The notes: generated by a model not told the origin, from the sequence alone. A DNA stretch of 31,242 nt from Odoribacter sp. UBA944 (GCA_002293375.1 DBDA01000008.1:131523-162764), one strand, 5' to 3'; shown: positions 23,564 to 31,041, numbered from the stretch's first letter. Translations and numbers: made by a program.

Positions 23564-25534
23564 TTATTTATAGGATTGGCCAAACAAGAGGGCCAAACCG
23601 GCCATCCCTTCCAAGCCAATGTTTTCGTGATCGAAATGACAAAACGCTTTTTCCCACTCTTCTCTGTGTGCAATAGTCTCAACAACAAGAGAAATAATAG
23701 GTGTTGAAATCTCTTTAGCAACAACATCCCCCCATACCAGATTGCATACGGCTATTTTCGATGCTGTTTTGAACAACCCGATAGCGCGTAAATTTTCAAC
23801 CTCTCTTACAACATCCTCCATACGTACTTGCTGGTTCCACTCCGGAAATACATACCCCGCCGTTACAAGCCTTGCCATCATACGTGTGATAATATATCCA
23901 TCCAATGCATTCGACGTTACAGGCAACAGCACCTGTAAATACCGGGTTGCTGCTTCGAAAACCGGCAAGAGCTTTGACCGTAAATTTACATCATCCGACA
24001 ACTGTTCAATAAAGAAAAGCAACGAACAGATAAAATACGGTTCATACAGCTGAACCCCTTTCTCCACAGCCTCTATTTTTGCCTCAAGCAGTTTCAGCGT
24101 GTAATCCGTTAACTGATCAAAGAACCCCTCGCTTTTCAATTTACTATCACCGTGCCGGCGCATCAAATAATACAACCCCGGACTCAGAAACACATCCGCA
24201 CGAAAGGATTGAAGCGGTGCACGGTGAAAAGCCATCACAACCTGTTCGTCGATATCCTCCAAAAAATCCGATAAATCCAAAGCCACAATGGAACGACGAT
24301 TCAGATGATCCATTGCCCATGCTATGCCGATCAAGCCTTTCGAAAAATCCAACGAGGTTCCGGTATCGACACTCTCGTAGGTTTCATCCAGCAGGTTCTC
24401 AACCGTTTGGAGTAGTTTCTCTTCTTTTGACAAAGACAGTGCTACAGCTAAACCCACTTTGCCTTGCATCAGCCCCGGCTCCCGCAAGCGGGATTTCTGG
24501 GCTAAAAAGTACCAACACAAAGAGCGATATAAATAACCCTTTTTTTGATCCGGAGTATCTGCATCCCTCAGTGTATGATACGAAAAGAACATATACTTAG
24601 AGTAGCGCCGGCATAAATTATTCAGACGGATGACCTCCTCTTTAGGTCGACTGAAGATGGATTTAAAATAACTCTTTTGTTCTTCAATCTTGTTTGCAGA
24701 CCTGTCAATTTCCTGCAAGGCCTGATCAAAATGGTTCGGATAATGTGACTGCACACAAGAAAACACTTGGTATTTCAACGAACTGTCAAACAAAAGTTCT
24801 GCAATATACAGTTGATTAAATACATAATCGAAAGACTTTACCTCATAAGGCAATTGGGGTCTGTAGATATGCCCCACCTTTACATTCCGAACCAACCGGC
24901 ACCGTCCCCCTTCCAGCCATACTTTAAGACTGATCAGGGGCTCGTCCAATCCGTAAGAACGCAACCCTTCCAGGCCTTTTAGTTTCTGCCAGTACGCTTT
25001 ACAACACACATAACTTGCTCCCAATACACATGGAATGTCTACAACATCCTGGTCCGCTTGAGAGACAAAATGATTCCACGACGGATTCAATACCTCCGGG
25101 GTAGAAAAATTTATATAGGCTCCGTAAGGCGGGTTACACTCTTTGACAGATACCTCACCGTCATCATTTTTTGCCAGAATAACCGTTTGACAACAATAAA
25201 GCGCCCTGCTATCCCTGTCGACGGCTTGTTTGATCCTGTCAACCCAGTCGTTCTGATAAAAACGCATGTGTGCATCCAGCAAAATAAAATACTCCGTCTC
25301 ACACATCTCCACTCCTTCATCCCGCGATGCGGCAACGCCTTTCCTTTCGGAGTGCTCAACATACACAGCGCCGAACCTTTCGGCAACCGCCCGGTAATCA
25401 TACCCATCGGTCGAAGCATCGTTGATCAGTATAATGTCCACGTTCTCAGAGGTATTTCTAATACTTTCAACAGTATTGAAAACCTCAGCCCCCTCATTGA
25501 GAAAAGGAATAATTGCAGTTAAAACATCCGGCAT
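23564..25534 (-). CDS. GalNAc-transferase-like GT domain fused to LanC-like domain
   Basis: A 656-residue soluble protein, first gene of the peptide operon. Residues 1-270 are a GT-A glycosyltransferase (AIIPFLNEGAEV, INDASTDG). The metal site is Asp87-Ala-His89 (LLDAHM), the D-x-H form typical of polypeptide GalNAc transferases. It is followed by their C-terminal catalytic pattern: GLDEPLISLKVWLEGG (about 195-210) and VGHIYR (220-225). Residues about 350-656 look like a LanC-type alpha/alpha toroid with repeated Gly motifs (GLMQGKVGLAVAL, FSKGLIGIAWAM, IGLEGMAGLALLFGQ), but the zinc-binding Cys and Cys-His ligands of LanC are missing. I infer glycosylation of Ser/Thr in the precursor cores, with the LanC-like part as peptide-binding module. 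Donor sugar unknown. Other GT2 roles are possible. Confidence 0.82.
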   Translation of the reverse strand: MPDVLTAIIPFLNEGAEVFNTVESIRNTSENVDIILINDASTDGYDYRAVAERFGAVYVEHSERKGVAASRDEGVEMCETEYFILLDAHMRFYQNDWVDRIKQAVDRDSRALYCCQTVILAKNDDGEVSVKECNPPYGAYINFSTPEVLNPSWNHFVSQADQDVVDIPCVLGASYVCCKAYWQKLKGLEGLRSYGLDEPLISLKVWLEGGRCRLVRNVKVGHIYRPQLPYEVKSFDYVFNQLYIAELLFDSSLKYQVFSCVQSHYPNHFDQALQEIDRSANKIEEQKSYFKSIFSRPKEEVIRLNNLCRRYSKYMFFSYHTLRDADTPDQKKGYLYRSLCWYFLAQKSRLREPGLMQGKVGLAVALSLSKEEKLLQTVENLLDETYESVDTGTSLDFSKGLIGIAWAMDHLNRRSIVALDLSDFLEDIDEQVVMAFHRAPLQSFRADVFLSPGLYYLMRRHGDSKLKSEGFFDQLTDYTLKLLEAKIEAVEKGVQLYEPYFICSLLFFIEQLSDDVNLRSKLLPVFEAATRYLQVLLPVTSNALDGYIITRMMARLVTAGYVFPEWNQQVRMEDVVREVENLRAIGLFKTASKIAVCNLVWGDVVAKEISTPIISLVVETIAHREEWEKAFCHFDHENIGLEGMAGLALLFGQSYK

Positions 25535-25791
25535 AAAATAGATTTAATTACAAAAGACACACACTTCCTGTTCTCTTCACCCAGACGAACAGAAATAGAA
25601 AAATGATCAAATTTTAAAGGAAAACCGTAATAGACTGCAATGATCCGAACGGATCTGCGGAAAACAGTGTATTTGTTCCATCCGGAACAGTGAGAGGACT
25701 TACTCCCCACATTTAAATAAGCACAAAACTTGTCCACGCCAGTATCTTTTTTTGTTCATACAATACAAAATACGGGTATCCCAAGTTCACG

Positions 25792-25822
25792 CAAACATAA
25801 ACACATTTTTATAAAAAACAAA
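25792..25822 (-). promoter_or_regulatory. Promoter of the peptide operon
   Basis: On the minus strand TTTG (25819-25822), exactly 19 bases, then TATGTTTG (25792-25799). This is a perfect fit to the Bacteroidetes promoter consensus. Predicted start is near 25787, giving a leader of about 250 bases before the GT/LanC-like gene. Confidence 0.75.
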
Positions 25823-26523
25823 TCAAAATACAAAAAAACACCCCAGGACAAACGCACGAAATTTTGTTCTCCTTTCCATTTGTTCTCCCCGGCCGTTCCG
25901 GAGAGATGCTGTTTCCAGCGAAAGCCGGGGCTTAGAAAACTGCCGTGGAGACCGCTTTCGGAAATAACAGGCCGAAGCGATAGGAGAAAAAGAGAAAAAA
26001 TCGTGCGTTTGCCCTGAAAAAACCCTCCCCCCCTCTTCTGAAAATACAACCAATCCCGTATATTGTACCCAGACCGGCATCCCGGAAAAACCGCAAAGAG
26101 CGAAAAAACAAAACAGATGCTAACCCCCACACCCCTGGAACCCAATACGCAGCCCTCCTTTCGGATAAAAATCCCCGGCCGCGTATCCTCTCCTTTCGGA
26201 GACAAAAAATCCCTTCTCCCAACATCTTTCCCAGAAGTATAACGGATTTACATCCGGTTTACGGCCGGTATACACCCGATCTCCAGCCCTCGTTAGCCAG
26301 GTACAAAAAAGAATGCGCAGACTATACAGAGGGAAACGACAGCACAACCTGACACCCGGAAAAGTCACCCTACCATGTTTTCCACGTGCAGGTGTATGGA
26401 TGTGCCGGAAGCGTAAAAGCGTAGCAGCTTCAGCACACCATACACCGGAACGGCCGGTAAACACAATATGGAAAGAACAACACGGTCCCCAGTCGTCCTC
26501 CCCGCGGAATAACGCCAAAAGTT
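25823..26523. other. About 700 bases without a convincing gene
   Basis: It lies between the divergent peptide-operon and yceD promoters. Open frames exist on both strands but have no family resemblance, overlap each other and have odd composition. Short hairpins occur at 25887-25930 (CCCCGGC/GCCGGGG, enclosing GCTG/CAGC) and around 26190-26202. The most notable structure is the long stem-loop at 26391-26446. I see no tRNA, insertion sequence or attachment site. Confidence 0.5.
26391..26446. other. Long imperfect stem-loop, possible structured RNA
   Basis: GGTGTATGG(a)TGTGC (26391-26405) pairs with GCACACCATACACC (26433-26446): 14 bp with one bulged A. An inner GAAGC/GCTTC stem (26408-26412 with 26427-26431) extends it. 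Flanking TTCC (26379-26382) and GGAA (26447-26450) could extend it outward. There is no gene here. It could be a small RNA, a leader structure or a regulatory inverted repeat. The strand is undetermined. Confidence 0.45.
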
Positions 26524-26553
26524 TTTCGTTTTCATTTTTTTATACTACCTTCG
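26524..26553 (+). promoter_or_regulatory. Promoter of yceD-rpmF
   Basis: The -7 element TACCTTCG is at 26546-26553. A T-rich -33 region (TTTTTCG, 26522-26528) lies at nearly the right distance. The predicted start is about 19 bases before the GTG of yceD. Confidence 0.6.
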
Positions 26554-26576
26554 TCCCCGTTTTATCTCAATGAACA

Positions 26577-27089
26577 GTGGATAAGTCAAACGAATACAGA
26601 ATAGCCCACAGAGGATTGAAAGAGGGACGGCATCTGTTTCAGTACACATTGGACGAGCGCTTCTTTGATCTTTTTGACGCCACACGCGGAACATCCGGCC
26701 GGCTGGACGCCACAGTAGAAGTTATCAAAAGCGCATTACTGATGGAGATAAAATTACAAGTGCAGGGATCGGTAAATGCGGCTTGCGACCGCTGCCTGGC
26801 AGAAATGTCGCTTCCCGTTTCCGGAGAGCTGAAACTCTACGTCAAACAGGCTGTCCGGGAGGAGGGGAACGACGACGACTACCTCATCCTGGCCCCGGAA
26901 GACGACCACATCGATCTCTCCGCCTGCCTGTACGAGGTATACATGCTAAACTATCCGATACGGGTGGTCCATCCGGAAGGAGAGTGCGACGGAGAAATGG
27001 AGAAAATGCTGAACGAATACGTATACGGCGAAGAAAACAAACCCATCGACCCCCGTTGGAATGATTTAAAAAAACTGATTAACAATTAA
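26577..27089 (+). CDS. yceD: YceD/DUF177 family protein
   Basis: A 170-residue cytoplasmic protein of the YceD family, found next to rpmF in most bacteria and linked to 23S rRNA maturation in some. The family mark is a pair of cysteines in CDRCLAEM near residue 66. The C-terminal half is acidic, ending PIDPRWNDLKKLINN, where DPRW-L-KL is conserved in the family. The start must be GTG at 26577: an in-frame TGA lies only 6 bases upstream (26571) and no nearby ATG is in frame. An out-of-frame ATG at 26570 opens a four-codon ORF (MNSG, stop) across the GTG. rpmF follows after 13 bases. Confidence 0.9.
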   Translation: MDKSNEYRIAHRGLKEGRHLFQYTLDERFFDLFDATRGTSGRLDATVEVIKSALLMEIKLQVQGSVNAACDRCLAEMSLPVSGELKLYVKQAVREEGNDDDYLILAPEDDHIDLSACLYEVYMLNYPIRVVHPEGECDGEMEKMLNEYVYGEENKPIDPRWNDLKKLINN

Positions 27090-27102
27090 ATAGATTTGAG
27101 AA

Positions 27103-27288
27103 ATGGCACATCCGAAACGAAAAATTTCCAAGCAGAGAAGAGATAAAAGAAGGACACACGACGCATTGACCGTCGGAGCGATTGCAAAATGCTCCAATTG
27201 CGGAGCCGCCGTGCAATATCATACCGTATGTCCGGAATGCGGATATTACAGAGGTAAATTGGCAATTGAAAAATCAGTTGTTGCCTGA
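27103..27288 (+). CDS. rpmF: 50S ribosomal protein L32
   Basis: A 61-residue L32. It begins MAHPKRKISKQRRDKRRTHDAL, split by the usual KISK motif, and carries a zinc ribbon with CSNC and CPEC (four Cys), so it is the zinc-binding form. It is cotranscribed with yceD, 13 bases downstream. A hairpin follows 25 bases after the stop. Confidence 0.97.
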   Translation: MAHPKRKISKQRRDKRRTHDALTVGAIAKCSNCGAAVQYHTVCPECGYYRGKLAIEKSVVA

Positions 27289-27313
27289 TCACTCCTTTCA
27301 ACATCACAGCATA

Positions 27314-27335
27314 AGCCTCCTGCCGACAGGAGGCT
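27314..27335 (+). terminator. Hairpin after rpmF
   Basis: AGCCTCCTG/CAGGAGGCT, a 9-bp perfect stem with a CCGA loop. The tail ACGATTATTTGG is only modestly T-rich, so this may be a weak terminator or attenuator between rpmF and fabH rather than a full stop. Confidence 0.5.
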
Positions 27336-27388
27336 ACGATTATTTGGAGTAACCTGTTCTTACGACAAACACGTATAATTCCTGGACT

Positions 27389-28387
27389 ATGGAAAAACCC
27401 AGAGCGGCAATAACGGGAGTAGGTGCATACACCCCCGAATACATCCTGAACAACGAAGAGTTGAGCAGGATGGTGGATACCTCCGACGAATGGATCATGA
27501 CCCGTGTCGGGATCAAAGAGCGGCACATCCTGAAAGACAAAGACAAAGGAAGCGCTTACCTCGGGGCAAAAGCTGTGGAAGACCTGTTGAAAAAGACAGG
27601 GACCAAACCGGAAGAGGTAGATATGTTGATCTGTGCAACCGTAACGGCGGATATGCACTTCCCGGCCAATGCGCAGATCATTGCCGACATGGTCGGCATC
27701 AAGAACGCCTTCGGATTTGACCTGAATGCCGGTTGTTCCGGATTTGTATTCGGTTTGGTCACCGTCAGCCAATTCATTGAAACCGGACGCTACAAAAAAA
27801 TCGTCTTTGTCGGGGCGGAAAAAATGTCCGTCATCACCGACTACACAGACCGTACCACCTGCCCGCTCTTCGGAGATGCCGCAGCCGCCGTACTGGTGGA
27901 ACCGACTTTCGAAGAAGTCGGGCTGATGGACCACATCCTCCGCATGGACGGCAGCGGACGCTCCTACCTTTACATGAAGGCGGGCGGTTCGCTCAATCCG
28001 CCGTCCATAGAAACGGTCAAGAACCGGGAACATTTTATCTACCAGGAGGGACAGCAAGTATTTAAAAATGCGGTTTCCCGCATGGCAGACGTCTCTGCAG
28101 AGATCATGGAACGGAATCACCTGACGGCCGATGACATCGCCTGGCTGGTGCCGCACCAGGCCAATCTCCGCATCATCGACGCCACCGCCAACCGGATGGG
28201 GCTCGATCCCGCTAAAGTGATGATCAACATCCAGAAATACGGGAACACCACCTCGGCCACCATCCCGCTCTGCCTGTACGAATGGGAGGACCAACTGCAC
28301 AAAGGAGACAACCTCATCCTCTCTGCTTTCGGGGCCGGTTTTACTTGGGGAACCATCTACCTGAAGTGGGCTTACAACAAAAAATAG
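27389..28387 (+). CDS. fabH: Beta-ketoacyl-ACP synthase III (FabH)
   Basis: FabH starts fatty-acid synthesis by condensing acetyl-CoA (or a branched acyl-CoA) with malonyl-ACP. The 332-residue product has the full catalytic triad: Cys116 in DLNAGCSGFVFGL, His256 in VPHQANLRI and Asn286 in KYGNTTSATIP. The N-terminal TRVGIKERH and the C-terminal GFTWG are also standard. It follows rpmF after 100 bases containing a hairpin and is closed by a strong terminator. The usual Bacteroides neighbours era and der are not found downstream; bactofilin genes follow instead. Confidence 0.97.
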   Translation: MEKPRAAITGVGAYTPEYILNNEELSRMVDTSDEWIMTRVGIKERHILKDKDKGSAYLGAKAVEDLLKKTGTKPEEVDMLICATVTADMHFPANAQIIADMVGIKNAFGFDLNAGCSGFVFGLVTVSQFIETGRYKKIVFVGAEKMSVITDYTDRTTCPLFGDAAAAVLVEPTFEEVGLMDHILRMDGSGRSYLYMKAGGSLNPPSIETVKNREHFIYQEGQQVFKNAVSRMADVSAEIMERNHLTADDIAWLVPHQANLRIIDATANRMGLDPAKVMINIQKYGNTTSATIPLCLYEWEDQLHKGDNLILSAFGAGFTWGTIYLKWAYNKK

Positions 28388-28416
28388 AAAAGGTGGAGAT
28401 TTTCTCCACCTTTTTT
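28388..28416 (+). terminator. Intrinsic terminator after fabH
   Basis: AAAAGGTGGAGA (28388-28399) pairs with TCTCCACCTTTT (28403-28414) around a TTT loop. The 12-bp stem runs into T6. It begins one base after the fabH stop. Confidence 0.92.
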
Positions 28417-28418
28417 CA

Positions 28419-28426
28419 TATATTCG
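28419..28426 (+). promoter_or_regulatory. -7 element before the bactofilin genes
   Basis: TATATTCG resembles TAnnTTTG and lies 21 bases before the ATG of the first bactofilin, directly after the fabH terminator. No good -33 element is visible, because that position falls within the terminator. Confidence 0.45.
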
Positions 28427-28447
28427 TCATCGGTTTTCCAAAGAAAT

Positions 28448-28792
28448 ATGGATCAGGACAGTTTTGCGCTTCCCGGAAAAGGCTCTCTCCTTTTGGCAGA
28501 GGCCGTCATCAACGGCACCGTCCGCTCAGATGACGACCTTTACCTGAAAGGACAGATAACCGGCGATGTCCACTGTCAGGCAAGCCTGTACGTAGACCGG
28601 GATGCGGTGATCAAGGGGAATGTCTCTTGCGGCCTCCTGTTTTCGGACGGCATCATTGCGGGAGATGCCCGGGTGATCCATCGAGCGCACCTGAAAGAAC
28701 ACGCGGTGATCACGGGAAGTTTGCACACTTCTTCCCTTTTGATCCATCCGGGGGCAAGAGTAGAAAATGGATTACAATTACAAGGAAAATAA
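28448..28792 (+). CDS. Bactofilin-like polymer-forming protein, copy 1
   Basis: A 114-residue beta-helical protein of the bactofilin (DUF583) family. It has repeated short hydrophobic-Gly turns such as INGTVRSDDDLYLKGQITGD, VIKGNVS, IIAGDARV and AVITGSL. Bactofilins polymerise without nucleotides into filaments that organise the cell envelope. It starts a likely four-gene operon (two bactofilins, kdsB, DedA-like). The second bactofilin follows 15 bases later and is related but clearly diverged. Confidence 0.85.
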   Translation: MDQDSFALPGKGSLLLAEAVINGTVRSDDDLYLKGQITGDVHCQASLYVDRDAVIKGNVSCGLLFSDGIIAGDARVIHRAHLKEHAVITGSLHTSSLLIHPGARVENGLQLQGK

Positions 28793-28807
28793 TTAAATAC
28801 TCGGAAT

Positions 28808-29179
28808 ATGGCGAAAGAAGTGAACAGTAATGCTGTAAACCTGTTGTGCGAAGGAACCCTTATCGTCGGGGACATCAAAACCAAAAACGACATCCGGATC
28901 GACGGGATCCTCAAAGGCAAAATTGCAACTTCCGGCCGGTTGGTTGTCGGGAACACAGCTAAAATCGAAGGGGACATCGAATGCGCCAACATAGATGTGA
29001 TGGGAGTCATCCTCGGCAACATCAATGCAAGCCAGGCAGTTTCCCTGAAAGCGCCGGGCAAAGTGATCGGAGACATCCCCTCCGCCATACTTTCAATAGA
29101 ACCGGGCGTCTTTTTTAACGGGAACTGCCAGATGATCAAAAAAGAGAACAGAGTTCTCCAGGAAACAGTCAAATCGTGA
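28808..29179 (+). CDS. Bactofilin-like polymer-forming protein, copy 2
   Basis: A 123-residue bactofilin. The core shows the family repeat more clearly than copy 1: LLCEGTLIVGDIKTKNDIRIDG, LKGKIATSGRLVVG, KIEGDIECANIDVMG and KVIGDIPS. A polar tail follows (KKENRVLQETVKS). Its stop TGA overlaps the GTG start of kdsB (GTGA), so the two are translationally coupled. This ties the filament protein to the LPS-precursor enzyme. Confidence 0.92.
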   Translation: MAKEVNSNAVNLLCEGTLIVGDIKTKNDIRIDGILKGKIATSGRLVVGNTAKIEGDIECANIDVMGVILGNINASQAVSLKAPGKVIGDIPSAILSIEPGVFFNGNCQMIKKENRVLQETVKS

Positions 29180-29922
29180 TCCGTCCCCTCATCCTCATCC
29201 CGGCGCGGTATGCATCGACCCGTTTCCCCGGAAAACCGTTGGCGGACCTGGCGGGTAAACCTGTCATCCGGCACGTAGTGGAACGGGCCTCGGAAGCATT
29301 CCCCGATGTATACGTGGCCACAGACGACGAAAGGATCCTGCGGACCGTGCAGGCTTTCGGCGGGAAAGCGGTCATGACCGCCGCCACCCACACCAGCGGG
29401 ACCGACCGCTGTTTCGAAGCATACCGTTCCGTCGTGTCTGAAACAGGAATGGCATACGATGTGGTCGTAAACGTACAGGGCGACGAACCCTTCATTCATC
29501 CGGAACAGATCCGTTCGCTGGCAAACTCCTTTGCCCGGCCGGAGATACAGATCGCGACGCTGGCCGGAAAGATCACCCGGCACGAGGAGCTCACCGATCC
29601 CAACAAAGTAAAAGTAGTCTTTTCCGAAGAGGGGAGAGCCATCTACTTCTCCCGGTCGCCGATCCCCTATTGCCGGAGAGCCGAGGTTTCCGACTGGCTC
29701 GAAAAAGCCGATTACTACAAACACATCGGCATGTATGCCTACCGTCCGGAGGTCTTGCGGAAAATTACCTCATTGGCGTGCGGGAAACTGGAAAAAGCGG
29801 AATCTCTCGAACAACTGCGCTGGTTGGAACACCACTACACCATCGCAGTCGAACTCACCCCATACGAATCCATCGGGATCGACACCCCCACAGACCTGGA
29901 AGAAGCCCGGAAGTGGGCATGA
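29176..29922 (+). CDS. kdsB: 3-deoxy-manno-octulosonate cytidylyltransferase (CMP-KDO synthetase)
   Basis: KdsB activates KDO with CTP for the lipopolysaccharide inner core. The 248-residue product has IPARYASTRFPGKPL at the N-terminus, then GTDRCFEA, VVNVQGDEPFI (metal/CTP site), the C-terminal LEKAESLEQLRWLEH and GIDTPTDLEEAR, all diagnostic. The start is GTG at 29176, overlapping the bactofilin stop by 4 bases; no ATG lies earlier in frame. The membrane-protein gene follows after 12 bases. Confidence 0.97.
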   Translation: MIRPLILIPARYASTRFPGKPLADLAGKPVIRHVVERASEAFPDVYVATDDERILRTVQAFGGKAVMTAATHTSGTDRCFEAYRSVVSETGMAYDVVVNVQGDEPFIHPEQIRSLANSFARPEIQIATLAGKITRHEELTDPNKVKVVFSEEGRAIYFSRSPIPYCRRAEVSDWLEKADYYKHIGMYAYRPEVLRKITSLACGKLEKAESLEQLRWLEHHYTIAVELTPYESIGIDTPTDLEEARKWA

Positions 29923-29934
29923 TCCCTCCCTTTT

Positions 29935-30399
29935 ATGGAAAGTCTACTCGAATTTGGCTACCTCGGGCTGTTTATCGGCTCCTTTTTAGCATCTACACTC
30001 ATCCCTTTGAGTTCCGATGTTTTGCTCGTAGGCATGTTGGCCTGGGGAGGCAACGTATGGGTCTGCCTGGCTGTTGCTACACTGGGAAACTGGCTGGGCG
30101 GCATGACCTCCTATTGCTTGGGGTGGCTGGGCAAATGGGAATGGATCGAACGGTGGTTCAAAGTGAAGCCGGAACAATTGGAGCGGCAACAGGGCCGGAT
30201 CGACAAATACGGCTGTTTACTCGCCTTTTTTGCCTGGTTGCCGTTAATCGGGGACATTTTTGCCCTGGCGCTTGGCTTTTACAGGGTGAATCCGAAACTT
30301 TCCGCACTTTTTATGCTGATCGGCCGATTTGTCCGTTTCTTGGTGTGGGTGGTCTTATACCTCTGTTTCGCCGACCGGTTCACAGCATTTATCTCTTAG
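29935..30399 (+). CDS. DedA/YqaA-type (VTT/SNARE-associated) membrane protein
   Basis: A 154-residue inner-membrane protein with about four or five hydrophobic segments. The opening LLEFGYLGLFIGSFLASTLIPLSSDVLL, split by a turn, has the E-x-G and Pro pattern of the YqaA branch of the DedA superfamily. A second conserved stretch, YGCLLAFFAWLPLIGDIFALALGF, matches the re-entrant Arg/Trp-Gly-Asp region. DedA proteins act in lipid-carrier recycling and membrane homeostasis. Last gene of the bactofilin-kdsB operon. It is convergent with the next gene, 48 bases away; no clear terminator is seen between them. Confidence 0.88.
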   Translation: MESLLEFGYLGLFIGSFLASTLIPLSSDVLLVGMLAWGGNVWVCLAVATLGNWLGGMTSYCLGWLGKWEWIERWFKVKPEQLERQQGRIDKYGCLLAFFAWLPLIGDIFALALGFYRVNPKLSALFMLIGRFVRFLVWVVLYLCFADRFTAFIS

Positions 30400-30447
30400 A
30401 ATCTGTTTACTTCTCACGCTCCTTCCTTGCGGCTTTTTACATCCCTG

Positions 30448-31041
30448 TTATTTCAAAGTTTCCAGCAGCGTACTCAGGTTGGCAGTAAACAGGCGGACAG
30501 CAATGGCCAACAGAATAATCCCGAAAAACTTCCGCATCACATAAACCCCTCCTTTCCCGATCAAGCGCTGCACATACTCTATTTTCTTGATGACAAAATA
30601 AACAAACAGCAGGTTCAGGGCCAGGGCGATCACAATATTCAGCAAATTGTATTCGGCCCGGAGGGAGAGCAGCGTGGTGAAAGATGCCGCACCGGCAATC
30701 AGCGGAAAGATCAGCGGAACGATAGTAGCGGAATCGGTCGGGCCATCGTTCCGGAAGACCTCAATCCCGAATATCATCTCCGCAGCCAGCACCAAAATGA
30801 TCAGCGACCCGGCAATGGCAAAAGAGGAGATATCCACGCTAAACAGGGCCAATATATAATTCCCCACAAACAGAAAAACCAACAGGATCAGAAAAGATAT
30901 ACCCGCAGCCTGCCCCGCGTTTATGGTCTTGTTTTTCTCCTTTAAAGTCAGAATAATCGGGATAGCCCCCAATATATCAATCACGGCAAACAAGACAATG
31001 AATGCGCTGAAAACCTCTCTGAAATTAAAATAAAGTTCCAT
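30448..31041 (-). CDS. MarC-family integral membrane protein
   Basis: A 197-residue protein with six predicted membrane helices and the MarC (UPF0056) pattern: FIVLFAVIDILGAIPIIL at the start, FAIAGSLIILVLAAEMIFG in the middle, then ATIVPLIFPLIAGAASFTTLL. The molecular function of MarC is not established, and the old link to drug resistance in E. coli was withdrawn. It is transcribed singly, with a -7 element about 29 bases before the ATG. Confidence 0.92.
   Translation of the reverse strand: MELYFNFREVFSAFIVLFAVIDILGAIPIILTLKEKNKTINAGQAAGISFLILLVFLFVGNYILALFSVDISSFAIAGSLIILVLAAEMIFGIEVFRNDGPTDSATIVPLIFPLIAGAASFTTLLSLRAEYNLLNIVIALALNLLFVYFVIKKIEYVQRLIGKGGVYVMRKFFGIILLAIAVRLFTANLSTLLETLK

Noticed and set aside
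23564..25534. Lanthionine synthetase function for the C-terminal half of the GT fusion
   Set aside because: LanC zinc ligands (Cys and adjacent Cys-His) are absent and no LanB/LanM-like dehydratase is encoded nearby, so thioether formation is unlikely.
25519..25737. 72-codon GTG-started frame overlapping the start of the GT/LanC-like gene
   Set aside because: No family resemblance, no Gly-Gly leader, weak start codon and overlap with a well-supported gene. Kept only as a possible leader ORF in the findings.
25756..26518. Overlapping open frames of 85-149 codons on the minus strand
   Set aside because: Protein sequences have odd composition, no recognisable motif and overlap one another in different frames. 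They look like chance frames in non-coding DNA.
25730..26573. Open frames of 86-95 codons on the plus strand in the same gap
   Set aside because: Low-complexity starts, no motif, and one runs through the yceD promoter.
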